Shown here: one piece after another, positions 40,318 to 51,700 of the stretch
Layout of the letters: every line of letters begins with the position of its first letter
Numbering within the stretch: the first letter of the stretch is position 1
Assembly (NCBI GenBank): GCA_902482035.1
Contig: CABSYW010000015.1
Coordinates: 1-54,242, forward strand
Source of the DNA: an uncultured Collinsella sp.
GTDB taxonomy: Bacteria > Actinomycetota > Coriobacteriia > Coriobacteriales > Coriobacteriaceae
Length of the DNA stretch: 54,242 bases
Direction: 5' to 3'
Notes under the pieces: generated by a model
What the model saw: the letters and a program-made list of their open reading frames with translations, nothing else
Databases searched by the model: none
What the model was told of the DNA's origin: nothing
Made by a program: the position numbers and the translations under genes

Positions 40318-41985
40318 GGCCTCGCCGTGTTCCTCTTCCCAGCTGCGGTCGTCGTATTTCTCGACCACGGCGTCGTCGTCAAAGTGCAGCGGCTTGTCCA
40401 GGTTGCGGGGCTTAAAGCCCTCCATGAACTTGTCGCGGCCAAAACTCTCGGGAATCGCCACGGGGTAGCGGCCGGTAAAGCACGCATCGCAGTAACCGCC
40501 CTTGGGCATGACCTTAAGCAGGCCCTCGACCGAAAGGAAGGCCAGCGAATCGGCGCCGATATACTCACAAATCTCATCGACCGTCTTGTTGGCACTGATA
40601 AGCTGCGACTGCACGTCGGTATCGATGCCGTAGAAGCACGGCCAGATGACCTCGGGCGAGTTGATGCGGATATGAATCTCCTTGGCGCCAGCGTTGCGTA
40701 GCATCTTGACGAGCTGCACCATGGTGGTGCCGCGCACGATGGAGTCGTCGATGACGACCAGGCGCTTGCCCTCGATGTTGTCGCGCAGCGGGTTGAGTTT
40801 CATACGCACGCCCATGGCGCGCAGCTCCTGCGTGGGCTCGATAAACGTACGGCCCACGTAGCGGTTCTTGATAAGGCCCTCGCCAAAGGGAATACCGCTC
40901 TCGTGCGAATACCCCTCCGCGGGCGGCAGGCCGGAGTCGGGCACGCCGATGACCAGGTCGGCCTCGACGGGCTCCTCGTGTGCCAGCTGACGACCCATGT
41001 CGTAACGGCAGGCATAGACGCTCTTGCCGTTCATGATGGAGTCGGGACGGGCGAAGTAGACCTGCTCAAAGATGCAGTTGGCGGGCTCTTCGGCTGCAGG
41101 CACGCCCTGCTCGGATACCAGACCCTCGGCGCTGATGCGCAAAATCTCGCCGGGACGGACGTCACGGACATACTCGGCGCCCACGATATCGAGCGCGCAC
41201 GTCTCGGAGGCAACGACCCAGCCGCCGGCGCGCGTGACATGGACGGCGGAGTCGACCGTCGCGGCGCCGTCCTGCGACGGCAGCTGCGAAACGGATGCGG
41301 CATCGGCCTGGTCCAGGCCCTCGTCCACCAGCTTGCCCAGCACGAGCGGGCGAATGCCGTGCGGATCGCGGAAAGCGTAGAGCGCCTGCTCGTTGATGAG
41401 CGTCATGGCGTAGCCGCCGCGCACGAGCTCCATGGTCTTGCGAATGCCCTCGCGCAGATGACCTGTACGCTGAGTAAAGTAGCCGATGAGTTTGGTCGCG
41501 ACCTCGGAATCCGAGTTGGAGAGGAACGGCACGCCCAGCTCGATCAGCTGGCGGCGCAGCTCGTCGGTGTTGACGAGGGTACCGTTGTGCGCGAGCGCGA
41601 TAATGACGCTGTTGATGGTAGAAAGATGCGGCTGCGAGGCTTCCCAGCTCTTGGCACCGGCAGTGCCATAGCGCACGTGGCCCACGGCCAGCTGGCCGGA
41701 GAGTGTCGACAGGTCGGCGTTGGAGAACACGCGGTCGAGCAGGCCCAGATCCTTGCGGACCATAACCGTGCCGCCATCACCCACGGCGATTCCCGCCGAT
41801 TCCTGGCCGCGATGCTGCAGCGCGCGCAGACCAAAGTACGTCAGTCGAGCCACATCGCGATCGGGTGCCCACACACCAAAAATGCCGCATTCCTCATGCA
41901 GCTGGTCGGAGTCCGGATCATACGTCGACATGGTCTTCACCTGTCCCGCGGCACGCTCGGCCGCGCGGATGGTTTCTTGAGACAT
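40315..41985 (-). CDS. purF: Amidophosphoribosyltransferase
   Basis: A 556-residue enzyme that commits PRPP to purine synthesis. The nucleophile Cys follows a propeptide at EE-CGIFGVW (Cys33 from the first ATG). Glutaminase motifs RALQHRGQESAGIAV, VGHRYGTAG-like VGHVRYGTAG and LAHNGTLVN; PRPP loop VVIDDSIVRGTTM. Late cysteines (WPCFYGIDTD, GYCDACFTGRYPV) fit a 4Fe-4S type enzyme such as that of B. subtilis. The start at 41985 has GAGGGG 5 nt upstream; ATG at 41931 also has a fair site and would give a shorter propeptide. PRPP comes from Prs, encoded at 26.7 kb. Confidence 0.96.
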   Translation of the reverse strand: MSQETIRAAERAAGQVKTMSTYDPDSDQLHEECGIFGVWAPDRDVARLTYFGLRALQHRGQESAGIAVGDGGTVMVRKDLGLLDRVFSNADLSTLSGQLAVGHVRYGTAGAKSWEASQPHLSTINSVIIALAHNGTLVNTDELRRQLIELGVPFLSNSDSEVATKLIGYFTQRTGHLREGIRKTMELVRGGYAMTLINEQALYAFRDPHGIRPLVLGKLVDEGLDQADAASVSQLPSQDGAATVDSAVHVTRAGGWVVASETCALDIVGAEYVRDVRPGEILRISAEGLVSEQGVPAAEEPANCIFEQVYFARPDSIMNGKSVYACRYDMGRQLAHEEPVEADLVIGVPDSGLPPAEGYSHESGIPFGEGLIKNRYVGRTFIEPTQELRAMGVRMKLNPLRDNIEGKRLVVIDDSIVRGTTMVQLVKMLRNAGAKEIHIRINSPEVIWPCFYGIDTDVQSQLISANKTVDEICEYIGADSLAFLSVEGLLKVMPKGGYCDACFTGRYPVAIPESFGRDKFMEGFKPRNLDKPLHFDDDAVVEKYDDRSWEEEHGEA

Positions 41986-42026
41986 GGCATCCCCTCAGAG
42001 CCTCGTTATTTGGCGTTACCTGCCCT

Positions 42027-42032
42027 ATTATA
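42027..42032 (-). promoter_or_regulatory. Probable -10 box of purF
   Basis: On the minus strand TATAAT lies 41 bp before the purF ATG. The -35 region is not convincing. No purine riboswitch-like fold is recognisable in the short leader. Confidence 0.5.
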
Positions 42033-42091
42033 CGCACGGCAAGACAAGCACTCCCGCGCATGAACAGCGCTTTTTAAAAGCCCACCGAGCT

Positions 42092-42097
42092 TATAAT
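42092..42097 (+). promoter_or_regulatory. Probable -10 box for the membrane-protein gene
   Basis: TATAAT on the plus strand in the 294-bp divergent gap between purF and the gene at 42280, giving a leader of about 180 nt. No good -35 match is seen. Confidence 0.4.
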
Positions 42098-42279
42098 CCG
42101 TTTTGCAGCCAAACATTTTATTGGGCAACCGCCTCGGGGCCGACGATCCCGCATACTTCCGTTGCGACGCGTCTCGCCCGCCGTTGGGGCTTGCATTGTT
42201 GCAATTGGGACGTTCGTCCTGTCTTTTGGCAGGTCGGCGGCGTATCCTTGTACCTACAGCAAAACGAGAAAGGTTATGT

Positions 42280-43509
42280 ATGGATCGAAACGAACTCGAC
42301 CCCAGCGTCCCCAGCGCCACGGAGGTCAAGAAGATCCCCCTCATCATTAAGGTATACGCCGTCCTGTGCATCCTGTCCGGCGTGGGCACGCTCCCGTCGG
42401 TCGGCGCCTTTATGTGGCAGGTCATCACCGCGCTCATCAACGGCAACGCCGCCGCCAAGCTCGGCGACAACACGCTCGTCGCGGTCGGACTGATTGTCGC
42501 CGGCATCATGCTCTCGGCTGCCAGTGCCGTCATCTTGATCATCTTTGGCCTTGACCTCATCAAGAACCAGCGCCGCAATGCCGCCCGTCTGTCCTATATC
42601 CTTATCGCATTGACCGTCGTCGAGCTTTTGGTTGACGTGATGCTCCAGGGCATCGGGCCTTTCTTGCTGCGCCCTGCCGTCCAGCTCGGCATCCTCGTCG
42701 CGCTTTCGACCACCGTCGGCCCCACGCTGCGCCAGGAGCGCGAGCTGCAACGCCGCCTGCAGGAGATGCTCGATCGCGACGCCGCCGCCGAGGGCATGCT
42801 CGGGCGCGATGAAACCGGCGAAGGCTACATCAAGCTCAATTACTTCAACCTGTTCTGGGTATTCTTTGTCTGCTGCATACTCGGCCTGATCGCCGAGGAC
42901 ATCTGGCACATGACGGTCGACGACCCCGGCGTCTACCAGAACCGCGCCGGCATGCTGTTTGGCCCCTTCAGCCCCATCTACGGATTTGGCGCCGCGCTCA
43001 TGACCATGGTGCTCAACCGCTTCTACAAAAAGAACCCCATCATTATCTTTTTGGTGAGCGCGCTGCTCGGCGCGAGCTTTGAGGTGTTCGTGGGCTGGTT
43101 TATGCAGACCTCGTTTGGCGTGGTCTCGTGGAGCTACTCGCACATGAAGCTGTTCGGCATGCCCGACCCGCTCGCCGTCCTTACGGGCGGACGCACCTGC
43201 ACGGGCTTTGCCTGCCTGTGGGGCCTGGGCGGACTCATCTGGATCAAGCTGCTGCTGCCGAGACTGCTCAAGCTCATCAACATGATTCCGTGGAAGAGTC
43301 GCTACTCGGCTACCGTCATCTTCACCATCATTATGCTGGTCGACGGCGTCATGACGCTGCAGTCGCTCGACTACTGGTACCAGCGCGTCAACGGCACGGA
43401 ACCGGATATTCCCGTTGCGCAGTTCTACGGCAAGTACTTCGATAATGACTTTATGGAGAATCGCTTCCAGAGCATGACCATGAGTCCCAAGGATGCGACG
43501 CGCGTGTAG
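42280..43509 (+). CDS. Membrane protein, putative ABC-transporter permease family (PF06541-like)
   Basis: A 409-residue integral membrane protein. The first half has about four helices and an Arg/Glu-rich loop (about 150-185, LRQERELQRRLQEMLDRD). The second half (about 190-370) has the conserved features of the family often annotated putative ABC transporter permease: FFVCCILGLIAEDIWHM, NRAGMLFGPFSPIYGFGA and CTGFACLWGLGGLIWI. No ATPase partner is nearby and its function is unknown. ATG at 42280 follows GAGAAAGG. It is a single gene, divergent from purF, with a bidirectional terminator. Confidence 0.8.
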   Translation: MDRNELDPSVPSATEVKKIPLIIKVYAVLCILSGVGTLPSVGAFMWQVITALINGNAAAKLGDNTLVAVGLIVAGIMLSAASAVILIIFGLDLIKNQRRNAARLSYILIALTVVELLVDVMLQGIGPFLLRPAVQLGILVALSTTVGPTLRQERELQRRLQEMLDRDAAAEGMLGRDETGEGYIKLNYFNLFWVFFVCCILGLIAEDIWHMTVDDPGVYQNRAGMLFGPFSPIYGFGAALMTMVLNRFYKKNPIIIFLVSALLGASFEVFVGWFMQTSFGVVSWSYSHMKLFGMPDPLAVLTGGRTCTGFACLWGLGGLIWIKLLLPRLLKLINMIPWKSRYSATVIFTIIMLVDGVMTLQSLDYWYQRVNGTEPDIPVAQFYGKYFDNDFMENRFQSMTMSPKDATRV

Positions 43510-43530
43510 CGCCCACCGCGCCCAAAACGC

Positions 43531-43570
43531 AAAATGCCCGCCGGTATCACACGTACCGGCGGGCATTTTT
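43531..43570. terminator. Bidirectional terminator
   Basis: AAAATGCCCGCCGGTA (43531-43546) and its exact complement (43554-43569) form a 16-bp stem with U-tracts on both strands. It serves the membrane-protein gene (plus) and the MoaE-like gene (minus). Confidence 0.9.
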
Positions 43571-43599
43571 ATAAACGAGCCTTCTATCGACGCAAACTT

Positions 43600-44049
43600 C
43601 TACGCCTCGCGCTCAACCTCACTCACACACTCATTTTTGATGGTGCCAACGAGCGCCTGCAGTGCATCGACCACGTGCGGGCGAATGTCCCCGCCGATGA
43701 GCACGAGCATGATGTCGTCGCCCACGGAAAGCTCACCGCTCGCCAACCACACGCGCACATAGCCGATACCCGGCATCGCGCGCGTCGCCTCGATGGAAGC
43801 CCGTACCTTGCTGGCGTCGTAGCCAAACACCATGCCGCCCACCCTGCGCCCGGGAGCTACGCCATCGGTTTCGACCCCGCGGACCTCGGACTTGGGCGTC
43901 GCGCGCACCACGCCGTTATGCGTCAGATACATCCCACAGCCTGCCGCCGAAGCATCGGCCTTGGCCTCGCGCAGCCAAGCATCAACCGAAGGCATCGTTT
44001 TGCCATTCTCGAGCATCATTTCCCCTTTCACCGTCATTGAGTAGCCCAT
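43600..44049 (-). CDS. MoaE-like protein (molybdopterin synthase large-subunit fold)
   Basis: About 149 residues. The pattern HNGVVRATPKSEVRG, then DASKVRASIEATRAMPGIGYVRVWLASGELSVGDDIMLVLIGG, matches MoaE. The usual active-site region (HRxxAF, then PIWKKE) is altered to IRPHVVDA and TIKNE, so only one of the two conserved lysines seems kept. It may be a MoaE relative with changed activity. No other molybdopterin genes are nearby. The start is ambiguous: ATG 44049 follows GAGGA; a later ATG (MLENGKT) follows AGGGGA at better spacing. It lies 3 bp after the sortase gene. Confidence 0.7.
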   Translation of the reverse strand: MGYSMTVKGEMMLENGKTMPSVDAWLREAKADASAAGCGMYLTHNGVVRATPKSEVRGVETDGVAPGRRVGGMVFGYDASKVRASIEATRAMPGIGYVRVWLASGELSVGDDIMLVLIGGDIRPHVVDALQALVGTIKNECVSEVEREA

Positions 44050-44052
44050 TAT

Positions 44053-45051
44053 CTATTCCTCGACCGGCGTGAGCACCATGACGGCACGCGTGTTGCTCAG
44101 CGATAACGAACGACAGGTCACAAGCGTTACGACCTTGGTTGCCGAAGCGGCACGATCGGTGGCATCGCTCGCCACGGCAGAGGCACCGTCAAGCATCTCG
44201 GACAGGTAGTTCTTGAGCCCGTCGTCGCCCTCAAAATTGGTCGTGCGCGCCTTGGCATACGTGTCCTCGACCACCTTGGTCGCCAGCGGACGCAGCTTAT
44301 ACGTCGCATCGCGCGTGATGTAATACACGTACTCGATGCTATCGAACGTCGCTTGGTCGGTGGTGTCCGAAATCACGTTGAACATCGACCCATCGTTCAT
44401 ATGGTGGCCGTAGATCGTGGTCTGCTGATCCACCATGCCCGGCGCGGTGTCGTCGCCATCCAAGAAGATGGCACCGGACGCGTTAGCCGTACCGTCAAAC
44501 AGCGTGTTGAGGTATTTGGAGTTGTTGTTCGTCTGCACGACGGGATAGTTGATGTTGGTGCCGGGCGCGTAAATCCAACCCACAACCTCGGGATTCGTCT
44601 GGGCAAGTGCATCAAAGTCGATAATCGGCACGCCGCTGGCGTCCTTGTCGCTCACATATTGTTTTTCGATCTTTTGATACGACTCGCTCGCCTGCTTGTA
44701 GCCAATCTGGGCGTTGATAAAGATGGCGGCAGCGGCAACGATTAGGCCGATGCCAATAATGATGAGCAAGATGGGGATAACGGAGCGGCGCTTTTTGCGC
44801 GGCGGCTCGGTGTAATCCGACGGCGCGGCATGCGATGAAGACCGGGGCGGCTTCTTAGCATTGCTATAAGATGAAGGTCGATATGCGGCCGGCGCGTCCT
44901 GTCGACGATGCGTCGCCGGTGTCACGGGGCGCGGCGTGCGCGGCTGCTGAGGAGAGGATGTCCGACCCTGCTGTGCCGCATGGGCAGCACCCGGCTTCGA
45001 CGGATCGGGAATCTGAGAAGCCTTGAATCGTTTTCCCTGATAATCGGACAT
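44053..45051 (-). CDS. srtB: Class B sortase
   Basis: A 332-residue membrane transpeptidase. The first about 90 residues are a cytoplasmic, Pro/Ser/Arg-rich tail (for example QQPRTPRPVTPATHRRQD), followed by one membrane helix (about 93-115). The extracellular catalytic domain has GWIYAPGTNINYPVVQ, the His in TTIYGHHMNDGSMF, the Cys in VTLVTCRSLS (TLxTC motif of class B) and the Arg in SNTRAVMVL. AAGGAGA precedes the ATG. No obvious NPQTN-type substrate is adjacent; the LPTTG and IPNTG proteins in the window may be anchored by other sortases. Confidence 0.92.
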   Translation of the reverse strand: MSDYQGKRFKASQIPDPSKPGAAHAAQQGRTSSPQQPRTPRPVTPATHRRQDAPAAYRPSSYSNAKKPPRSSSHAAPSDYTEPPRKKRRSVIPILLIIIGIGLIVAAAAIFINAQIGYKQASESYQKIEKQYVSDKDASGVPIIDFDALAQTNPEVVGWIYAPGTNINYPVVQTNNNSKYLNTLFDGTANASGAIFLDGDDTAPGMVDQQTTIYGHHMNDGSMFNVISDTTDQATFDSIEYVYYITRDATYKLRPLATKVVEDTYAKARTTNFEGDDGLKNYLSEMLDGASAVASDATDRAASATKVVTLVTCRSLSLSNTRAVMVLTPVEE

Positions 45052-45086
45052 GGCTCTCCTTATACTGCGGTGAAACGGCGGAACGC

Positions 45087-45551
45087 CTAGGCGTCGGCCA
45101 TCTCCTGCTTCATCTTCTCGATAACCTTGCGGTACTCGGGGTCGCATGCGCCCAGAATCTGCGTGGCGTAAATGGCGGCGTTCTTGGCGCCGTTGATGGC
45201 AACGCAGGCCACGGGCACGCCCGAAGGCATCTGCACCATCGACAGCAGCGAATCCATACCGCCCAGGTCACTCGTCTTCATAGGTACGCCGATAACCGGC
45301 AGCGGCGTAAAGGCGGCCACGACACCACCCAGGTGAGCGGCCTTGCCGGCGGCGGCGATAATCACTTTGATACCGCGATCGGCAGCAGTCGAAGCCCACT
45401 CGTGGACCTTCGCCGGTGTGCGGTGTGCGCTCGCAATGACGAGCTCATAGGGCACACCGAGCGCCTCGAGCTCGGCGGTGCAGCCTTCCATAACACCCAG
45501 ATCGGACTTGGAGCCCATGATGATCCCGACAACCGGCTTTTGATCTGCCAT
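45087..45551 (-). CDS. purE: N5-carboxyaminoimidazole ribonucleotide mutase
   Basis: A 154-residue class I PurE. Motifs: VGIIMGSKSDLGVMEGC, ASAHRTPAKVHEWA (catalytic His), AAGKAAHLGGVVAA, LPVIGVPM and SLLSMVQMPSGVPVA. ATG at 45551 is used with AGGAGG 9 nt upstream; TTG at 45557 is closer but less likely. It is away from purF-purM-purN, and purK is not adjacent. It precedes the sortase gene by 35 bp on the same strand. Confidence 0.95.
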   Translation of the reverse strand: MADQKPVVGIIMGSKSDLGVMEGCTAELEALGVPYELVIASAHRTPAKVHEWASTAADRGIKVIIAAAGKAAHLGGVVAAFTPLPVIGVPMKTSDLGGMDSLLSMVQMPSGVPVACVAINGAKNAAIYATQILGACDPEYRKVIEKMKQEMADA

Positions 45552-45704
45552 AAACAAAGACCTCCTGTTGAGAGCGGTGACGCGGCCAATCCGCGACCCT
45601 TAACTGCAAATAATTCAAGTATAGCCGCCGATGCTGATGTGTTCGGCGGGAGACGGAACGCTTTGCGAGATTAAGGCCGAAGGGTCGGAGCTTTCTGCCT
45701 ACAT

Positions 45705-45750
45705 TCAAAAAGCGTGCCCACCGTCCTTGGGTGGGACGGCGGGCACGCTT
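45705..45750 (-). terminator. Terminator of the GH31 gene
   Basis: On the minus strand AAGCGTGCCCGCCGTCC (45750-45734) pairs with 45726-45710 (one mismatch) and is followed by a U-run. It lies 18 bp after the stop codon. Confidence 0.9.
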
Positions 45751-45768
45751 GCTTAGCTGTTGCTGGGG

Positions 45769-48700
45769 CTACTTAGCCTTGCTGCGACGATGGAAGAAAG
45801 CGCCGATCGCGGCGATGATGGCGCCAAGACCACCGACGGTCGCGACGGTCGCCGCCGTCTGGTCTCCGGTATTGGGAATCGCCGAACCGTTCTTCTTGCT
45901 GCCCTGGGCCTTGTCGCCTGCGGGCTTGCCCGCCTGGTTGCCGCCGTTCGAGCCATTGCCGGAACCCTGGTTGCCCGAGCCGCCCTGGTTGCCGGAATCG
46001 GCATCCTTGAGGCTCTCAATGGCCAGCTTGAGCTGGCTATAGGCCGCCTGGATCTGGGTGTCGGAAGCATTCTCATCACCCAAGACGTCCTCGGCGTAGG
46101 TAATGGCATCCGTCAGGGCCTTGACAGACTCGGCCGTCTTGCCCCTGGTGTCAGTCTCCTTCGCCTGCTTGACCAGGGCCTTGAGCTGCTTCTTAGTCGG
46201 ATTCTCGACCGGGACCACCGGGGTCTTCTCGAGCGCGTCGCGGGCGCTCTCGAGCGCCCTGAGCGCCTGGTCGACCTCGTCCTGCGTGGCATCCTCGTCG
46301 CTCAAGATGGCGCGGGCGCTCGCCAGGGCGTTCTCGAGCGCCGTCCAGGAGGCCTCGGTGTAGTCGCCGGCCTTGAGGTCGCCGGCGGCAAGCTCGGCAT
46401 CAACCTTTTCGATCGCGGCAGTGAGATCATCCTTCGCCACCGGATCGGGGACGGCCGTACCGTAGAACTTGAGCTCCGCCATGCTGCAGTAGGCATCAAC
46501 GTCGCCCCCGCCGGCGTGAATCACCTTGACGGTCACGTAGCGACCGCGCGCGGCGCCAAAGCTCATCTGTTTCCAGTCGCCACGGTCGGTGAGCACGCGG
46601 CCATCGTTGTCGAAGGCGAACGTACCCATCGACGCGGCGGTGCCCTTCTCATAACCGTCGGCAGTGTCGGAGACCAGTATCTCGGCCTCGAAGATATCGC
46701 CGTTAGTGCCGCCGTCCTGGCGCGGCAGGAATGTAACGTCGGTGAGATCGTAGTCGCGGCCCAGGTCGACACTCAGATACTGGGGCATACCGGTCCCATG
46801 GGCCCAGTCGCTGTGCCAAAGCGTCCGCTCGTCGCCGTCGAGAGCGTTGACGGCGTTGCTGCCCTCGTAGTCGGCCTCACTCGAGAAGCCGGCCACCTTG
46901 ACGTTCTTGCGGTTCTCGGGCGTGTTGATGAGAATCTTCTCATCAACAGGGCGCATCTTGAGGCCGTCGATTGCCTTCTCGATCTTGGCTGTGGCGTCTG
47001 CGACATCCTTCTTGCTATAGCTGCCCTGGCCGCTGTCGAGGAGCTTCTGAGCCGCCTCGACCGCAGTGGTGAGAGCTGCATAGGAATCCTTGGTGTAGAC
47101 GGACTCGCTGTAGCCCGCGGCCTTGGAAAGCGCTGCTACGAGCGCAGAGGTATCGACACCAGCCTTGACCTCGACCTCATAGGATGCGGTCTTGGAGGGG
47201 TCGAGTACCGACGCCACCGTGATCTTTGCCTTGCCGGCCTTGTTGGCACGCAGGTAGTAGCTCACGCTATCGCCAGCCTGAACAGCGGAGACGCTTACCA
47301 CAGAGGGGTCGGAGCTCTCGACCGTCACATAGGGGTAGCCAGCGCTCTCAGGCGTAGCCTTGGCGTCGACGGGCGTAATGTCGCCTTCAAAGAACTCGGT
47401 CTGGTTCTTGCCTAGCTCGACACCCTCGATGGCCTCGACACCCTGCGTGTAGTTGAAGTTGACCTCACGCAGTGTGAGCATCTGGTCACCCGATGCCTCA
47501 AGCGGCGTGACCTCGACCTTGGTCGCCTTCTTGCCCTTGTTCTCGGCAGAGAGGTCAAAGGCGTAGCGAGCCAGGAAGGAATCGTACTCCCCGCCCGCGA
47601 ACTCTTGGGTCGAGCCATCCTCGAACGTCACGACAGCCTTGATCTTCTGCACGGTTCCGTTGCCACCGTTGCGGTTAACGACCTCGACACTATCGAGTTT
47701 CGACGGCGTCTTAAATGCGAATGTCATCGTGGTGGGAAGCTTCACGTAACTCGGAAGCTTACCCTCGCTGTCCCAGTTGCCGCTCCAGTTCCATAGGAAC
47801 TCAAAGCCGTTGTCGCCCTCGTTATTATCGAACAGCGCGTTATAGCTCTTCTGCTGGATAAGTTTCTCGACGTTGGTCCCGTCGTCGGTCGTGAGCTCAT
47901 CGTTGGTCATCGTGATGTTGAAGGCGTCCTGACCGTACTCGGCGACCGTTGGCTGAGGAACATCCGGCATCGTCACCGTGCCGTCGCTCGCAAACTCAAG
48001 TGCGTCGCATGCCGGACCGATGAGCCAAGATGTCGAGGGCAGTTCGACCTTGCCGGCGGTCTTGGCCTTGAGCTTGAAACTCGCCACCGCGCCGGTACCG
48101 TTGTAGAGCTTGCCATCGCCGCGGTTGGCAAAGGCGAGATTGATAGTCTGCGTTCTGTCCGCGAACTGGACCTTCTCGCGAGACAGGTTCTCCATGCCGG
48201 CAGTCGAGCCGTCCTGCGCGATGCTCTCGGACACAAACTCGAACTGGTCGCTCTTGAAGTTGACGAGAGCGCCCAGGGCGTTGACGTTCTTGGCGTCGGC
48301 CGCATAGACATCAACGGTGATCTCATCACCGGCCTCGACCTCGGTCTTGCTCGGAATCACCGCGAGCGAACCTGCGACCTTTCCCTTTTGTTTAGTGCCG
48401 CCGTCAAGACCCGCCATGGTGAACGAGTAATCGTAGACGTCGTAAACGCCGTTATCGTTGAGGTCGGCGAAGTGGTCGCGGATCTGCGAACCGAACGTCG
48501 GGGTATCGGGCTCGCGATTCTCGAGGCCCAGATAGTTCTTCATGTTGGAGTAGTCTCCGTCGGAGATCGTGGCCTTGTTGAGGTTGGAGCCCACGGCGAA
48601 GCCATCCGTGCCGTCGGTCTTGTAGATGGCAATCTCGGACGCGGAGAAGAAATTGCCGACCGAGGCGAGCGGTGTCATGCGCACGTAACGGGCGGCCACG

Positions 48701-51700
48701 GTGCCGTCAAACGCTACCGTCTTACAATCAGCGGAACGTGCCCAATCGACCTCCTGGCTCGTCCAGTGGACGCCATCGAGACTCGTCTCAACACGCATCT
48801 TGGTCACAGTGCCGTTGCCGGCGTCATCGCGCGGATAGTACTCGAGCTTATCGAGCTTGTAAGCGCGTCCATAGTCAACGGTAAGCGCCTTGCCCAGATC
48901 GTTGCCACCGGAGTGGAAACCGCCGTCGCCCGACTGGAACTCATGGTCGAAGGCGAGCTCGGCCTTATGGCTGCCGTAAAGTGAGCCCTCCCAGGTGATT
49001 TGCTCGGCGTCGGGGACGTTCCGCCACGGATCGAGTGCGGAGTTCGCCTCGAGCACATCGCTCCAGGCGGAGTAGCCCTCGGCGTTGCGCGAACGAATCT
49101 GGTAGGTGTGCTTGCTATTGTAGGCGAGGTCGGTGTGCGTGAACTCGGCCGCATCACCCACGGCGAACACGGTGCCGTCGACCTTAAGGTCGTAGGAGGT
49201 AGCACCATCGACCTTTCCCCAGGTGAGCTTGATGCTCGTTGGGGTCGTGACGTCCTCGGGGGCAGCAAGGTTCGTGGGTGCGGAGAGGCTCTCGTTGAGG
49301 CGATCGGCTGTGAGCGTGGCGTCGGCGTTCACGAAACCGCCCAGCTCGAGCGTCTGCGCCGCCGCAGCAACATCGGTCTTCGCGAACTTGACGTAGACCT
49401 TGGGGTTCGTGGTGATCTTGGTGTTGTTAAAGCTCTCGCCCCGCTCGGCCTCGGTGCCGTCCACATCGCTGCCGTAGTGGTTGAGGTTAGGGGTCTCGCT
49501 GTAGAAGTAGACCGCCTGGCCGGCCTCGGGGGTCGCGGTGTCAAAGGTCTCCTGCGAGTCGACCTCAACCACGTTGAGCGCGGATCCGCCGTTCTTGGCG
49601 ACGACGCTCATGGGCTTGGCGGACACGTTGGCCACGAAGGTCGTGGTGCGATTGGAGTCGTAGCCGTTGTAGCCACCCTGCGAGGCTTCGGCGGTAAAGG
49701 TCGCGGTGCCGCCTGCGGCCTTGGATCTGTAGACGGTGCTCACATGCTCACCGTAGGAGATATTGTCGATCGTACCGTAGGAATCGTCCTCAGTCGTGTT
49801 GTTCTCGATGGAGGAGCCGTCGTCCTCGTACTGCGTAAAGGTGCCGTCGCCCTCGGTGGCGAAGAACTCGACGATACGCTGGCTGCGGTCGGTACCCTTG
49901 GTGTTGGTGTCGCTCACGGCCTCGGGGTTGTTGTTCTCGGCGTACATCGGCACGATAGCGTTGGCCTTCACAAACAGCGGCAGCTTCCAAAGCGGAGCCT
50001 CGTAGTTGTTGAGAACCTGGCCGCCGCGATACTGCTTACCCGAGAAGTAATCGATCCAGATGGTGGGATTCTCGTCGGTGCCGTAGTTGGGGAGGTAAAT
50101 CCCATTGCGAATGTCGTTGCCGTTCTCGTCTGCCTGGGTATCCTGATACACCGGTGCCACTAGGAAGTTCTCACCGAACATATACTGGTACTGCGTCGAG
50201 GTGCTTGCGGCGTACTCGGAGTTATCGGAAAGCAGCATGGCGCGGATCATGGGCAGGCCGGCATCGCCGTTACCCGTGTCGATGTTGGCCGCCGAGGCCG
50301 CGCTCGTGTAGATATAGGGCATGAGCTGCGCCTTGAGCTTGAGGTAGAAGCGCGAGATGCCTGTGTAGGGATCGCCGTGCGTCATGGGCGATTTACGGTA
50401 GGTGCCCCAACCGTCCATGTCGAGCATAGAGGGCGTGAACGTCTTCCACTGGTAGTCACGCGCAGAGATGATGGGGTCGCCGCCAAAAATGCCATCCATG
50501 TCGGAGCCGATGTTGGGGTTGCCCGAAAGACTCTGACCGATATACGTGGGGATATGGAAGCGAATGTACTCCCAGTTACCGCCATACTGGTCGCCGGTCC
50601 AAATGCCACCAAAGCGCTGCGTGCCGGCCCAACCATCGAGCGTGATGATGTTGGGGCGCTTGTTAGCGCCGGTCGTCACCGTGTCATAAGCTGTCTTGAT
50701 GCCATTAAGACCAAAGGAGTAGCCAGATCCAACCCAGGCAACGTCGGTCTTAAGGGTAGTGATGCCTCCCGTCTTGACCTCGGCGTCGAAGTCGCGAAGC
50801 AGATGCCACGGGGTCTCAGGGTTGCTGTCGGGCTCAAGGTTGGACTGGGTCCACAAGCCCGTGCTCACACCCTTTGAGTTGGCATACTCGGTGAACTTCT
50901 TAAGGTTGTCGACGTTGGCACGCACAGCGTTAAGACGGTCGGCCGAGCTCGCTCCGTCGGAGTTGACGCCGCCGGTCTTGTAGTAACCGTTCTGGCCATA
51001 GCCGGCGCCGTAGCCGTCGTTCGGCAGGAACCAGCCGAGCGGCATGTCGCTGTCCTCGTAGTCATCGATAACCTGCCGAGCAGAGAACTGGCGGTCAAAA
51101 TCGGTCGCTTTCATGTTCTCGGTATCAACCGTAGGGCCCTCACCGTTGAGCGTCTCGGCCGCAAGTGTGCCGTCGAGCTTGTAGCCCGTCGACATGCCAG
51201 ACTCGTACTTAACGTCGCCCTTCTCGCTCGAGGACTTGCTGCCCTTGGTCTCCCACTTCTTTTGACCCGAGGTCGTTGACCAGCCATCACGGTTATAGGC
51301 ATTAAGATGACCAAGGTAGAACCCGTACTCGGGCAGCAGTACCGGGTTACCGGTCACCTTGTAGTAGTCCTGCAGCATCTCAGTTGCCACGTTCGAAGCT
51401 CCCTCGTTGGTCGCCACGAAGTAGTAGGCATCAAACTCATTCTCGCTGTGCAAAGTCGTGACCGTCGATGAGTCCGTGGAACCGAAGTCGTAGGAACCCT
51501 CTGCAAACGTGTTTCGGAGCACGCCGTAGCCGTCACTCGTCCAATAAAACGGGTTGGGCGAGGCAACGCCGCCATCGGTCCAGTTGTTCGTGTTGGAGAT
51601 GGCGATGGTCTGGTTGGTGTGCAGGAAGCGTCCGTTCTGGGTGCCGCCGCCAAAGAAGTTCTCGGACTTCTCCTTGGCGAGCGTCTGGACGGTACCCTTC

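Noticed and set aside
39367..40701. 444-codon plus-strand frame across purM and purF
   Set aside because: Antisense to two clear purine genes and crosses their intergenic gap.
41986..42279. Purine riboswitch upstream of purF
   Set aside because: No three-way-junction pattern or conserved loop bases are recognisable; only a -10 box is seen.
45760..47415. Long plus-strand frames antisense to the GH31 gene
   Set aside because: Mirror-frame by-products of GC-rich codon use. The minus-strand frame has a signal peptide, catalytic motifs and a sorting signal.
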